A stretch of 64,000 nucleotides of DNA from Corbicula japonica (taxonomy: Eukaryota > Mollusca > Bivalvia > Venerida > Cyrenidae), in the NCBI GenBank assembly GCA_038501625.1, contig JAZAYU010000349.1, positions 408,776 through 472,775 on the forward strand, given 5' to 3'. The translations under genes were made by a program, and so were the position numbers. Under the pieces are notes generated by a model that was not told the origin of the DNA, did no database searches, and saw nothing but the letters and a program-made list of their open reading frames with translations. This document shows, one piece after another, positions 11,459 to 23,158 of the stretch (positions within the stretch are counted from its first letter, which is position 1; each line of letters opens with the position of its first letter).

Positions 11459-11526
11459 TATAAAATCAACGCAAAGAACACAATCATCGCCATAACCTGG
11501 ACATAACCTGGACCACCACTCCCAAG
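11459..11526 (+). promoter_or_regulatory. TATA promoter and 5'UTR exon 1 of gene 2
   Basis: TATAAAA is at 11459-11465, the inferred start site near 11488, and the donor AAG|GTAAGA after 11526. The leader contains a tandem duplication (CATAACCTGG-ACATAACCTGGA) that makes it about 11 nt longer than those of genes 1 and 3. The upstream block CACCAGACAAAATGTCAAT...GGGTGCGAGACTTTGACAG is shared with gene 3. Confidence 0.7.
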
Positions 11527-12145
11527 GTAAGAACAAAGTTATTTACAATATTTCTTTTTGTAGATATTGTACTCTTTACACTTGATTTAATACATATGTT
11601 TGCTTCTGTCTCTTGTTTCATAGAAGAATTCGCAAGTATTTGGTTTTATTTTGATTTGGTTGTTTTGATCTCGGGGGCTAAGAGCAAAACTGACCAAGCA
11701 ACGAAAATACATTTGAGCATTTATTTTATGTTACTATTGTGATTGTCCTTCATCACCAAGGACTGATTTATAAAACAAAATGATTTAAAACATTTCAACA
11801 TCTTTAAAACAGATTATTAAGCAAAACTATAGTTTATTTAATAGGGTAAAGAAAAGCAAAAGTAAGTTTAAAATTCGGTATATAAAAGGCATAAAACTAT
11901 CATTGTTAATGTAAGAATCATTCGTTTTTTTTAAATATGCGGATATAAAATTAGTATCACGATACTGACATAGTATCCGGACATCCTGATATCGGAATAT
12001 TCGTTGACATCCCTACTCTAGTTTTTTTTCTTAAAAAAACTGAGATATACTTATTATGATGATGGCCTCGATTTAATACTGTAAACAGCAATTGAATGTT
12101 GTAATATTTTTGAAAATTGTTTTATTAATTGTTTTAGGTTAAGCA

Positions 12146-14695
12146 ATGATTAAGTCAGTCGCCATTTTGTTGTTCGGCGCTTTAGCCGTCAACGCCCAGT
12201 ACTACAGCAAGAAGGGCGGACTAGGTGGCGGATATGGCGGAATCGGAGGCGGATATGGGGGTAGTTTCGGGGGATATGGTGGAATCGGCGGATACGGGAA
12301 AGGAGGTTATGGAGGCGGACATGGGGGTTTAGGCGGAGGATATGGTGGAAGCCTAGGTGGTTATGGTGGAATCGGCGGATACGGAAAAGGAGGTTATGGA
12401 GGTGGCCTTGTGATCGGAGGTGGATATGGTGGTGAGTTTGTTCTCATTTTGAATGCTGCAAACATACTAATACGAAAAACTGTTCTCATGCTATTTGTTA
12501 TACATCTTCATTTTCGCAAATCTGTTTGAGCAAAATAAATAAATTTATTCATTTCTTTTAAAACTCCAAGTTATTTGTTACTCTGGTCTTACAAACCTTA
12601 GCATTTTAAATTGTTTTAACACATTTAACAATATCTCTAAGACATCCGTAGGTATTTTCTAAAAAATTTAGGTTATTCCTATGAATGTTTATCTTTAAAA
12701 TCATGAGCTAAAATGGGGCGCGTCGCGGGAAAAGGTACCTTCGGACAATTGACGTCAATCATTAAAATTACGTCACAAAGTTGAGCAGACGACATTGATT
12801 AATATGCATTTAGCGTTAAAAATGTCATTTTATTGTCAAGATGTGTAAGAAAAGCACTTGTTAGTTACGCGCAATTGAAAGATAGTTGTAAGTTCTTTCT
12901 AAATATAGTAACAACTAAAATGTCACAAAATATGACCGAAGGTACCTTTTCCCGTGACGCGCCCCAAATTATCATCACACCACATTACATTCTAAGTTAA
13001 TATGTGTTATGCGTACATGTATGTTAGTGTAGTGCAGTTTTAACATACATTTACAGTTTTTGTCTAATCAGTGTTAAGAACATTTTATTTTGTTATTGTT
13101 TTAGGTGGTTACGGTGGCAAGTCCTACGGAAGCTATGGCAGCATTGGCGGAAGGTAAGCGATATGTTTAGCATTTATTAAAAACCGTTCAAAACAGGTTT
13201 TATTGATTGACATTAAAAAGGTAAAACCAGAAAGAGAAAATCCGATTGAAATTCCTTATTCTTTTCAGTATATTTCAAGCCAGTCGTTAACCAAGAATGG
13301 TTGATAATTTTTGCATAGTTTATTAACCTCATATTAATACGGATGTAATAAACAAAGACTATTCAACTTAATATATATATTTAGCAGAAAAATTAAAATT
13401 GATTTTAACAAATTAAATTTATAAAGCGTCAACAATAAGTCACTAATAACATAAAGTGTTAATTATTTAAATCTAGCCATAAGTTTACTAAGTATACATC
13501 TTCGTCGTATTTCTCAGTAATAAAATCAGGGCACTAGACAAATTTTGAGGGAAGGTACCAATACCCTTCGGAAAGGGAATTTTGTGTCGTGTGAAAACAA
13601 AAAGAACAAGAAGGGGGAAATTTGAGTCATATATGCATGTTTTGACTTTGTAGTGTCACACTTACTCGTAACACTGTTTTCCACCACTGATTAAAATAGA
13701 TAGTATATTGTGTGGCTTTAGACTTACACATATTATATTATTATTATGTATATTAAATCAATTTATCAATTACCTGCATTTTCGGGACTCTATTTCAAGT
13801 TTACTTTAGATTTTGGAGGGGAATTGTTTTGCTGAAATAGGGGAAAAAACATACTATTTTGAGAGGGGAATGACGCACATAAAGGGCCCAAAAAAGTGCC
13901 AAACAAGACCCCTGGAAATTTACATTGGTATTGAAAAATACTTTTTGTCTGTAAAAACTTAAAATTGTATGTAGAATAACCTGCAAAGAAAAATATTTGA
14001 GCCCTTTTAAATATAATTTATTTCTATTTTACAGCTATGGAGGAATCGGACTTGGATACGGTAGCATCGGAGGTGGCAAATACGGAGGTAGCATCGGCTA
14101 CGGTAGCTTCGGAGGCGGCAAATACGGAGGTAGCATCGGAGGCGGCAAATACGGAGGTAGCATCGGATACGGTAGCATCGGAGGCGGCAAATACGGTGGT
14201 AGCATCGGATACGGTAGCATCGGAGGCGGCAAATTCGGTGGATACGGTGGCATCAGTGGTGGAATCGATGGTGGATACGGTGGCATCAGTGGTGGAATCG
14301 ATGGTAGCATCGGATACGGTAGCATCGGAGGCGGCAAATACGGTGGTAGCATCGGATATGGTAGCATCGGAGGTGGCAAATTCGGTGGATACGGTGGCAT
14401 TTATGGTGGAATCGATGGCGGATACGGTAGCATCGGAGGTGGCAATTTCGGTGGATACGGTGGCATCGGTGGTGGAATCGATGGTGGATACGGTAGCATC
14501 GGAGGTGGCAAATTCGGTGGATACGGTGGTATCGGTGGTGGAATCGATGTTGGATACGGTAGCATCGGAGGTGGCAAATTCGGTGGATACGGTGGCATCG
14601 GTGGTGGAATCGATGGTGGATACGGTAGCATTGGTGGAATCAGCGGAGGTATTAGCGGAGGTATCGGTGGCAGCAAAGTTGGAGGCTCTTACTAG
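12146..14695 (+). CDS. Secreted glycine/tyrosine-rich repeat protein, gene 2
   Basis: Coding exons 12138-12431 (ATG at 12146), 13105-13153 and 14035-14695 join with phase 1 and phase 2 introns to give 331 codons plus a stop. The signal peptide is residues 1-17 ([17 protein letters not shown]), and the mature chain starts QYYSKKGG. Exon 2 encodes GGYGG repeats with a duplicated 29-residue unit (one copy [19 protein letters not shown]). Exon 3 encodes [16 protein letters not shown]. The long last exon is built of [22 protein letters not shown] and GGIDGGYG blocks and ends SKVGGSY. It has no cysteine; lysine is regularly spaced. It is a paralog of gene 3 by segmental duplication. A structural matrix role, shematrin-like, is inferred from composition and signal peptide. 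Other frames of the last exon are open only because the repeat units are multiples of three. Confidence 0.9.
12715..12965. mobile_element. MITE family R4 in an intron of gene 2
   Basis: The 251-bp element has 30-bp terminal inverted repeats with one mismatch, beginning GGGGCGCGTCGCGGGAAAAG, flanked by AAAT. Copies are at 26752-27003 and 27027-27243, with a fragment near 28.67 kb. It is absent from the same intron of gene 3. The interior includes the CRE-like palindrome TTGACGTCAA. Confidence 0.8.
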
Positions 14696-14922
14696 TTATT
14701 TAAATAAGAAGGTGCCTCAGTTTGTGTTGAGAGAAGTTTATCTCTCAGTTACTAAAGTAAAATACAAATAAGTGTGATAATGTTGTGATAGTTATGCGAG
14801 CAAATTGCCTAACTGCGAAAGAGATATTTCCTATCGTTTAACCACCTGATCTTATTGTATTATGTTTGTTTGTGTTTTACTGAAAACGAAGACTTTTAAT
14901 TTATTTGCATAATTTATGTGAT

Positions 14923-14928
14923 AATAAA
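14923..14928 (+). terminator. Polyadenylation signal, gene 2
   Basis: AATAAA lies 228 nt after the stop, followed by TTATTGTTATG and GTCTGTTTT. It is conserved with gene 3 (26193-26198). Confidence 0.65.
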
Positions 14929-15061
14929 TTTATTGTTATGAAAGAACAAAGTCTGTTTTATTTATTAGCTTCCATTTCTTCCACTAAACCGGTTTAATCA
15001 AAACGTGTCTGAAATATTTTCAGATGTATATGACTTGTGTTGATTTAATATTTATGTTTGG

Positions 15062-15440
15062 AGGCCATCAAATAGATGAAAGGGGAACTTTGAAGACCCT
15101 CTACCACGACAAATATGAAAATATTGCAGGCTTGGTTTGATTGAGCCTGTTCATGGGCAGAAATGGAAATGCTTATTACTGCCCACGCCGCCTAGACCCG
15201 GGTTGAGCGCAATTCAATATTTATTCCAATAAACAGTACAATTTTTATCCATCCCAAACGATGGTATACATATGGCGGTGAACATGGAACATTCAGTGCG
15301 GTATTTTCAGATTAATACCATTCCATGTTCAGCGGCGTATGGTCCCTAGATAAAAGATTGCATTTGCCCTAAACGAGACAACAATGGGCGGAACTTAACA
15401 GAATAGAATTTTGAGAGGGGAATTTAGGATATAAAAGTCC
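15062..15440 (+). repeat. Repeat R1 copy, inserted only in copy B
   Basis: An R1 copy from ATAGATGAAAGGGGAACTTT through CCGCCTAGACCCGGGTTGAG to ATTTAGGATATAAAAGTCC. In copy C the flanking sequences are nearly joined (near 26330-26355), so it inserted after the duplication or was lost from copy C. Confidence 0.75.
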
Positions 15441-15473
15441 TCGTTTCGTCTATTTAACGATCATAAATAGTTT

Positions 15474-16375
15474 CACTATAGTTCAATTTTGGCCCGTGAG
15501 CTGTGACCTTTCGGACAAGTCCACTGTTATAATCCTAAATAGGTAAAGTGCGTCAATTTGCAGTGTTACCGTTAGGTTACTTAACTTATACGACATTAAA
15601 ACCTGTTCAAAGCAGAAGATATACAATCACGACGCAATAGCTCAGTGGGTAAGGATCTCGGGCTATGATGCAAAACATTGCAAGTTCGAACCCAATAACA
15701 GTGCCTTTATTTTTGTCATTCATTTGCTTTTCATCATTGTAATTTAGTTCACAAGATATGATTTTATTTTTATAGTTGTTTTATCTTTAATTTTGCAACT
15801 GCCTTTTAATTTTGTTCATGTTAATTAAATTTTATAACAATATATATTTTGTTGAGCAGTTTGCAGCGACCCCTTAATCCTCTGTACTGAAGGGGCGCGG
15901 ACAACTGTGAACCTGACGTTTTGTAAAGAATTGTAGTAAATGGAACATAACATTCTCTTTCTTTTATTTACAAAAAAAAAAGAAAAACAATTTGTCATCA
16001 TGTTTTTACATCGTCCGAAAACAGTGTTTGAGAAAACCTCGATCTTATCGACCTGTTTGATGAAAGCTTACTCGAAATTTGCACGGTGTAATCACTTTTT
16101 TGTCGGTGTATACATGAGTGTATTAAAAACGGCATTAAAAAGCAGATAAAAAAGAAATTCCCTCCTGGGATTTGAACACACAACCCTTATGCTACATTAC
16201 TAGAAATCAGATGCGTTTCTCTCACGGCCATGAAACCTTTTGATTCAGAGACGTAGAACTTTTACATTACGAGCTATGATAGAAATGTCTTACTTCCCTA
16301 TTTTGTGGAATATTCCAAAAATCTATTAATACAAAAGTGCATTCACGGCTCAATGCGTAAAATCGGACTATAGTG
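15474..16375. mobile_element. 902-bp TIR element with internal tRNA-like modules
   Basis: Begins CACTATAGTTCAATTTTGG and, on the complement of the other end, CACTATAGTCCGATTTTACG. A close relative lies at about 47820-48700. It contains a tRNA-like region (about 15632-15692: CAATAGCTCAGTGGGTA and a B-box GCAAGTTCGAACCC) and a second tRNA-like stretch in reverse near 16160-16215. Copy C has the empty site at about 26386-26402. It encodes no transposase. Confidence 0.75.
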
Positions 16376-16833
16376 CCACTCAATGATTTCTTTAACATTA
16401 TTATTATACTCAAAACCAGTTGGGATCCTGTGTTTTTAGACCTCAATGTAATATTTTAATCAGACATTTTTGATTCACAAACACGACAACATCAACAACA
16501 ACCACTATTTATTTTTCATTATTTCCATGGTTTAGGAAAGGAACAGCGGAAAAAAAATTATAGTGCTATCATGCAATACTTATAAAGCTAATATTACGAA
16601 TAACATATAATAGGGGAATACAACAACCAAAGAAAATAATAATTTCACGCGTTTCGCAGTATAGCGTGAAGTATTTGTCTTCGCGAAACGTACAGGTTGT
16701 ACGGTAAAACGTATGAAGGGAATACGCACGTGAATTTCGTGGGGGTAGATTATAAATTGTTTGAATGTGTATAAGGTTGTCATTCTACCAGTTTCTTCAC
16801 ACAATTCTGTTTTCTTAACCGAGACGTGCAGCT

Positions 16834-16968
16834 ATGGCGGAACCACAAAATGAACTTCTCTCGCAAATAGACAGGCTTATTTCTTCTAAGTTAGAAGATT
16901 TTCAGCAGTCTAAGATCAGTTTAACAAGGCAGACGAAACGACAGCAATATCCCCCGCCGCAGATGTGA
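16834..16968 (+). pseudogene. Possible retroelement ORF1 fragment
   Basis: A 44-codon frame starts MAEPQNELLSQIDRLISSKL and ends at TGA. Downstream sequence remains coding-like but with breaks, and the fragment stops near the repeat at 17.08 kb. An acidic, coiled-coil-like N-terminus of this type resembles gag-like ORFs of mollusc retroelements. That is only an impression, and the fragment is too short to assign. Confidence 0.3.
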
Positions 16969-17168
16969 ATGTGGAAAAGGTTATAGATGGTTAAGAGCAA
17001 ATTAAACAATAGCTCTGGGCAACGGGCAAGCAGGTGGAAGCCAATTTAAGTGCAAGGGTATGTCGTGTTCAGATAAGTTTCAGAGTATTGGCCTGCTCAA
17101 ATACCACGGGCGGCCTTGACCTTGAGCCAGCAAGGTTGGAACATGGGTTCAGCACATCATGTTCATGA

Positions 17169-18454
17169 CACAGGCGGCAGTATCGGACCCTACACGCCCC
17201 CCCCCAACCACACCTCCCGGAACCATGTGCTTGAATTTCACTAAATGATCTCTTAAAACAATTTATAGCACCACATTTATACATATAATAAACAAAAAAT
17301 ATGATTTAAATAAAAAATACTGGGCATACCCTTTACTGGTATATTATCATTGACAAGGTTGGAAAGGACTCTGTCACTAGCTATCTCTTTGTTAAAAATT
17401 TTCACCCATTAATTATAATCCTTTTCGGCCAGCACTTGGTACTTTAAATGCACATGTTGTTACTTTCCTCGATTCCGAAAACCGATTGCCGAAATATTAA
17501 TCCGTTTTTCATGGGCATCAGAAAATGTAACCCCATCGACCAGCTTTTTGTTAGGTCGGAAACAATGTAGAACACGAAAAAATGCGATTTCGGTTATTTG
17601 TTGAAATGCACAGATAAAATGAAATTTGATCAATACCTTATCGTCAAATAACATGCAGGACCCTTTTATTTGTCTATTTTTCTCTCGGTCTTCAAACCAT
17701 TGGCCATTTCTTTCTTCGTATGAATTATAACGCTCAGTCTCCCATTTTGTTCTCTACGGGTGTTAACTGTCTCGATCGATTTCATTGGACGAAAGTTTAC
17801 GCAGCAATGCATGTAAATGTAAACCTTCGTCCAATGAAATCGATCGAGACAGTTAACACCCGTAGAGAACAAAATGGGAGACTAAGCGTTATAATTCATA
17901 CGAAGAAAGAAATGGCCAATGGTTTGAAGACCGAGAGAAAAATAGACAAATAAAAGGGTCCTTGCATGTTATTTGACGATAAGGTATTGATCAAATTTCA
18001 TTTTATCTGTGCATTTCAACACATAACCGAAATCGCATTTTTTCGTGTTCTACATTGTTTCCGACCTAACAAAAAGCTGGTCGGTAGGGTTACATTTTCT
18101 GATGCCCATGAAAAACGGATTAATATTTCGGCAATCGGTTTTCGGAATCGAGGAAAGTAACAACATGTGCATTTAAAGTACCAAGTGCTGGCCGAAAAGG
18201 ATTATAATTAATGGGTGAAAATTTTTAACAAAGAGCTAGCTAGTGACAGAGTCCTTTCCAACCTTGTCAATGATAATATACCAGTAAAGGGTATGCCCAG
18301 TATTTTTTATTTAAATCATATTTTTTGTTTATTATATGTATAAATGTGGTGCTATAAATTGTTTTTAGAGGTCATTTAGTGAAATTCAAGCACATGGTTC
18401 CGGGAGGTGTGGTGGGGGGGGGGGGGCGTGTAGGGTCCGATACTGCCGCCTGTG
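17169..18454. mobile_element. 1.29-kb near-perfect palindromic element, 8-bp TSD
   Basis: Two arms of about 640 bp are inverted copies with only a few differences, meeting at a short spacer near 17800-17825. The ends are CACAGGCGGCAGTATCGGAC and its complement. The element is flanked by the direct repeat GTTCATGA (17161-17168 and 18455-18462). An 8-bp duplication fits hAT-like transposition. The interrupted host sequence is another repeat whose intact version is at about 19080-19180. Each arm carries the same 64-codon open frame, which is a consequence of the symmetry and not evidence of a gene. Confidence 0.88.
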
Positions 18455-19074
18455 GTTCATGAACTGAACATTTCACTTAAGTTTCATTTATTCCAGGGGT
18501 TCAGAGACCTCCAATTAATTTGCCAGTTTGTGTACATACACTGTATACAGCTGAGACCTCTCTTTAATTTAGTCTTAACATTTTGAGAATGTGCTACAAA
18601 TTTGTTGTTGTTGTTGTTTTACTTACAAACAGTGAATAAAATATTCAGAAAAGCCTGATTTGCAAAGCCTTATAAAGAAAAAAGTTTATTTGGTGAGTAT
18701 CGATAGAAAATGACAAGATTTACACTATAAAATCTTCCAGAGCAAAGTTCTTAATATTGCATAACACAAATCTAAGCAGCAAAGTTCATTAGGTCATTGA
18801 CCAGCAACCGGAAAATGCATCCTAATACATCTTATGATCGAATCTAAATATAGCTTAAGACAGGTAGAAATATTGGAATTTTGACACTAGAAATTTTCAA
18901 TCTGCTACTAAAATTTTTGTTTCAAATTTTATCACTGAATAACCAGTGAATGAATTGTTCAGGAAATAATTAATTTTAAGATGGTATAAAGTTTGTGTCA
19001 AAATCTGGTTGATAACTGTTGAAAATTAAAGGTTAAAAACAGAATTTATATGAAATTTTTTAAATAGCCAGGGC

Positions 19075-19760
19075 GGGGCTCAACACCACAGGTGGCCTTG
19101 ACCTTGAGCCAGCCAGGTTGGAACATGGATTCTGCACATCAGGTTCATGAACTGAGCATTTGACTAAAGTTTCATGAAATTCCTTCAAGGGGTTCAGAAG
19201 ATATGAACCGGACATGAAGTACATGGTTCAAATCTTCAAACACCACTGGTGACCTTGACATTGAGCCGGCCATGATGGAACGTGGGTTCTGCACATCGTC
19301 TTCATAGGCTGAGCATTTGACTAAAGTTTCATGAAATTCCTTCTAGGGGTTCAGAAGATACAAACCATACACGAAATACATGGTTCAAATCTTCAAACAC
19401 CACTGGTGATCTTGACCTTGAGTCGGCCAGGTTGGAACATGAGTTCTGCATGTATTCTTGATGGGGAGAAAATTTGACTAAATGTTAATGAAATTCCCTC
19501 TAGGGGTTTAGAAGATATGAACCGGACACGAAATATATGGTTCAAATCTTCAAACACCTTGACCTTGGGCAAGCCAGGTTGGAACATGGGTTTTGTACGT
19601 TGTCTTGATGGGGAGAACATTTTGAGTAAAGTTTCATGGAATTCCTTCTAGGGGTTGAAAAGTTATGGACCGGACACAAAATGTGCAAGCACGCACGCAC
19701 GCAACGACGGACGGACGAAGATCATTCATATATCCCCCGGCCGCTATGCGGCGGGGGATA
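19075..19760. repeat. Dispersed repeat made of about 157-bp tandem units
   Basis: Four imperfect units carry CCTTGACCTTGAGCCAGCC, GGTTGGAACATGG, AAAGTTTCATGAAATTCCTT and GGGGTTCAGAAGATATG. They end in an ACGC/GACG run and an inverted repeat CCCCCGGCCGCTATGCGGCG. A further copy at about 17085-18520 is split by the palindromic element. The type is a common mollusc interspersed repeat as far as I recall; no coding role. Confidence 0.7.
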
Positions 19761-20575
19761 ACAATTCTAGACATTAAAGTCCATTGAAGCTTACAACCTA
19801 CATATATATTACTTCCACCACCGATTCCTGCTACTTGAGAAGTACAATTATGATAACAAGAAAAAACTGTCTATACAATTAACCAGTCTGATTGTGATTG
19901 AGTCAATTTATATCTAATCGTACATAAAAATGTTTAATGTAAACCTCATTGACGAACAATAACTAAACAACACCATCAATGTAATTTCGTTATGAATATA
20001 ATTTGCTGATTAATGGAACCATAGAAAATTGGAATTGACTCCTTCAGCATTTGCTTTTCTGTTCATGGACTAATTTGAATGTTTCACTCTATTCGGACAA
20101 TAAATCGCTCTACTGTAACACAAGTATTATCTTAAGTCCTGAATCCCAATTGTATGTTTGTTGATTTCAAGCTTAATATTCAAAGAATATGACAAGCTTT
20201 GCTACTTGCTCTGTCATTGGTGTCACCATATCCCAACTCAGAATTTTAGGTGTTGTGGAATGATGCTGTTAACCAGATTTTTTACGAGTCTATATTTTTA
20301 ATACCATCAGTCAGCCTTTCATTTTGATCACATTTTGGTGTTGTTTAACTAAGAATTTACATGCAAGCTAGTGTATTCAACTACTTCACAGGAGTCTTCG
20401 AAACTTCACAGAACTATTCACCTTATTAAAATAATGTTGCGTCTTACAATTGTTACCATTTTTGGTTCAAAAGTAAAACAACAACTGTTGACTTGTTTCT
20501 TTGTTTTACTGTAACGTTTAAACATACGATATCCTTCACTTTCGATTCGTCGATTCCGAGAGAGGCAGTGCCTTA
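19761..20575. other. Intergenic DNA, nothing recognised
   Basis: AT-rich sequence between the tandem-unit repeat and the start of duplication copy C. No open frame, repeat or RNA signal is convincing. Confidence 0.5.
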
Positions 20576-21221
20576 GTTTATATTACGTTGGTTTCGAAGA
20601 AAAGCCAACAATTATGCGATAATATGTAACTGGATAGTGTCATATTTAAAAACGCAAAGGAAATTTTATTATTGTTAAAAACTGTTTTGTGTTGTTAACG
20701 AAAGGTAAGATTCCAGTTTTGAAACAATGTTTTATTTGATTTTTGTTTTACTTCCAGAGACTAGCATGACTAAGGAGGACTTACTTATGTTACTCTAAAT
20801 CAATATTAGCCTACATATTTTCGCGTTTTGGCAAGGTCGGGCGTATTCGCAAAAAATTATTTTCGCGCGATTTTCTACTTTCTTAATAGATATTTATTAT
20901 CATAATATACATAATATTATAGACATATTCGCGGCTATTAATTTTCGCGCTCAAGTGCCATTTGCGAATATAGCAAAATCAGTTTGTCGCGAATATTTGT
21001 TGCTTTACAGTATTAGGTTGGCAGGAGAAAAAAAAAACTTCTTCAACAATGTTTACAAGCTATAACAATTATTGTTGTTGTTTTTTGTAGCGAAAAGCAG
21101 CAATAATCCTATATTTTCACCAGTTCCGGCAATATAATATTGTGTCATAACAAAAACAAAAGATTTGCAGACATATAGTTTCGAATTTCGACCAAAGATA
21201 CCTTGGAAACGTCAAATGATA

Positions 21222-21434
21222 TGAAAACGATTGTTTGGGATGGATGCAAAATTGAACTGTTTAATGGTGTAAATATTGAGTTGCGCTCAATCCTGGTTTG
21301 GAGGCTTGGGCAGTTATATGCAGTAATATGCATTTCTATTAGTGTCAATGTACAAGCTCAGTCAAACTAGGCCTGCATTATTATCATATCTGTTGTGTTC
21401 GGTGGCTTTTCAAGTTCGCTTTTCATCTATTTCT
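21222..21434 (-). repeat. Repeat R1, inverted copy (ortholog of 9333-9526)
   Basis: The same diverged R1 fragment at the same place in the duplicated unit, with an extra short duplication (GCAGTTATATGCAGTAATAT) inside. Confidence 0.6.
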
Positions 21435-21623
21435 TATCAAAATGGGAAATCTTAAACACATTTTCGCATAATGTGTAAAAGGTAATAGTCCTTTGTAGAT
21501 AAAAATATTGTGCTTACCTTTATTTTTTCAGAAAAGACATGTACTTACAGGAATTTCAAAGCAATACTTTAAGATATATGAACTGACAAATTCTAAGTAT
21601 GTTGAGAGTACGAATGATTGTGA

Positions 21624-21782
21624 AACAGATGAAAATGGAACTTTGAAAGCTACCGAACACGACAAATATGAAAATACTGCAGGCTCGGTTTGATTTAGCC
21701 TGTCCATGGGCAGTAATAGAAATGCATCTTACTGCCCACGCCGCCTAGCCCCGGGTTGAGCGCAACTCAATACTTATACCAA
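21624..21782 (+). repeat. Repeat R1 fragment inserted only in copy C
   Basis: Runs from ACAGATGAAAATGGAACTTT to GCGCAACTCAATACTTATAC. In copy B the flanks are continuous (ATGATTGTGATTGTGTTGAT near 10100). Confidence 0.7.
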
Positions 21783-22264
21783 GAGTGTGTTGATTTTAAT
21801 AATTATCCGTGTTAAGTTCGGAATTTTCTCGTACATCCTCGTAAATTTAACAGCGGTCAGGGGATGGGGTGGGGGTGGGGGCAAAACTTTATCAATCAAT
21901 TTGAATTTCAATACTTAAATTTATATAAATTATTATTTATTATAAATGCCTCTTGCATTTTTATGTTACCTATAAAACATCTAATATAAGAGCAAATACG
22001 CTGGAATAAAAAGAAACAAATATATAAATAAGAAAAAAGTTCAAAGTTTGAAACGAATCAGCCAGTAATTAATTTCATAGATGGCTCTCCGTCGGCCATA
22101 AAGAAGCGGAATTGGCACTATATTCGAAGATCGTTAAGATAGGACAATGTTGCATTGGGATAAAAAAAGGCGAGTCTGTGAGTTAAAAAAGATATTGTTA
22201 AAGTTATCGAAATTCTGAAAAGATAATAAACTTTTGGGTGAATATAAACAAAAAAGTCTTTTAG

Positions 22265-22362
22265 ATGATAGTGCCTCTAGCTGGGAGCGAACCCTCACTG
22301 TCACGGCGACATCGCCTATCCCTGCAATTCCGATGACGAAACCAACTGAGAGTAGAAATAGG
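22265..22362 (-). repeat. tRNA-derived SINE-like sequence (copy C)
   Basis: Duplicate of the element at 10578-10675, with the same B-box-like GGGTTCGCTCCCAG on the minus strand and a few substitutions. Confidence 0.45.
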
Positions 22363-23101
22363 ATTATAATATAGAAACAAGAAAAATAGCGCGGTGAGTG
22401 TTGTTTAGTTTCCTTGTTCCAATTTGTATTATAAATTCGTTGCGTGGAGAAAATAAGTCAATAATTTTTAAAATTAACGACATTCTGAATGGTTAATAAA
22501 GTCTGTTTTAAGAATAGAAATATGGTGTAGAAAAATAGCGCGGTGAATGTTGTAAAGTTTCCTCGTTCTGATAAGGAATTAACTACGTTTCGTGGAGTTA
22601 AAAAGTGTAAAAATTCTCGAAATTATGAATGGTAAATAAGGTATTAAAAGAATATAAAACAAAAAATACTTTAAAAAAAGAAACAGTATGTAGAAGACAG
22701 CGCGGTGATTGTTGTTTAGTTTCATTGTCCTGATATGGATTTTAAATACTTTTCGTAGATTTACATGTACTAGGTATAAACATCATGTTTAATGGTTAAT
22801 AAGTTTTGGGCGAAAATAAAACAAGATATGTCTATAAGAAAAAGGAATACAATATGGAAAGTTGTTTTGTATCGTTGTTCTATGAAACGTTTCGTGGACT
22901 TACATTGTACATGTAAACATACTATACGGCTGATGCAAATGCGAATGAGGACTGCTATCCAGACCTTACGTGTAAAGAAAATGTCATAACGGCCGATAAA
23001 GAATTACCATACGGTCATGTGATAAGCCAATTTATCATACACGCACCAGACAAAATGTCAATCGGCACGTCATGGGTGCGAGACTTTGACAGCTCAATTT
23101 G

Positions 23102-23158
23102 TATAAAATCAACGCAAAGAACACAATCATCGCCATAACCTGAACCACCACTTCCAAG
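23102..23158 (+). promoter_or_regulatory. TATA promoter and 5'UTR exon 1 of gene 3
   Basis: TATAAAA is at 23102-23108, the inferred start near 23131, and the leader exon ends at 23158 before GTAAGA. It shares the upstream block GGGTGCGAGACTTTGACAGC with genes 1 and 2 and lacks the leader duplication of gene 2. Confidence 0.7.

Larger units (their letters stand above)
8640..16640 (+). repeat. Segmental duplication, copy B (contains gene 2)
   Basis: This segment and 20576-26660 are collinear copies. They start alike (ACGTTGGT... GCCAACAAT.ATGCGATAAT), share intergenic sequence, promoter, introns, exons and 3' flank, and end with AATAGGGGAATACAACAACC. Corresponding ATGs lie 11,647 bp apart. Copy B is longer because of insertions at about 9580-9996, 12602-12965, 15062-15437 and 15474-16375 that are absent from copy C. 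Gene 1 shares only the gene and immediate promoter, so it is an older paralog. Confidence 0.85.

Noticed and set aside
14037..14771. Plus-strand frame starting ATGGAGGAATCGG over the gene 2 last exon (and its equivalent at 25289-26032)
   Set aside because: The ATG arises from the exon start CTATGGAGG and is present in both because of the duplication. It has no signal peptide link and reads past the true stop into the 3'UTR.
17460..18160. Two identical 64-codon frames on opposite strands
   Set aside because: They are the same sequence read from the two arms of the palindrome; no domain and no start context.
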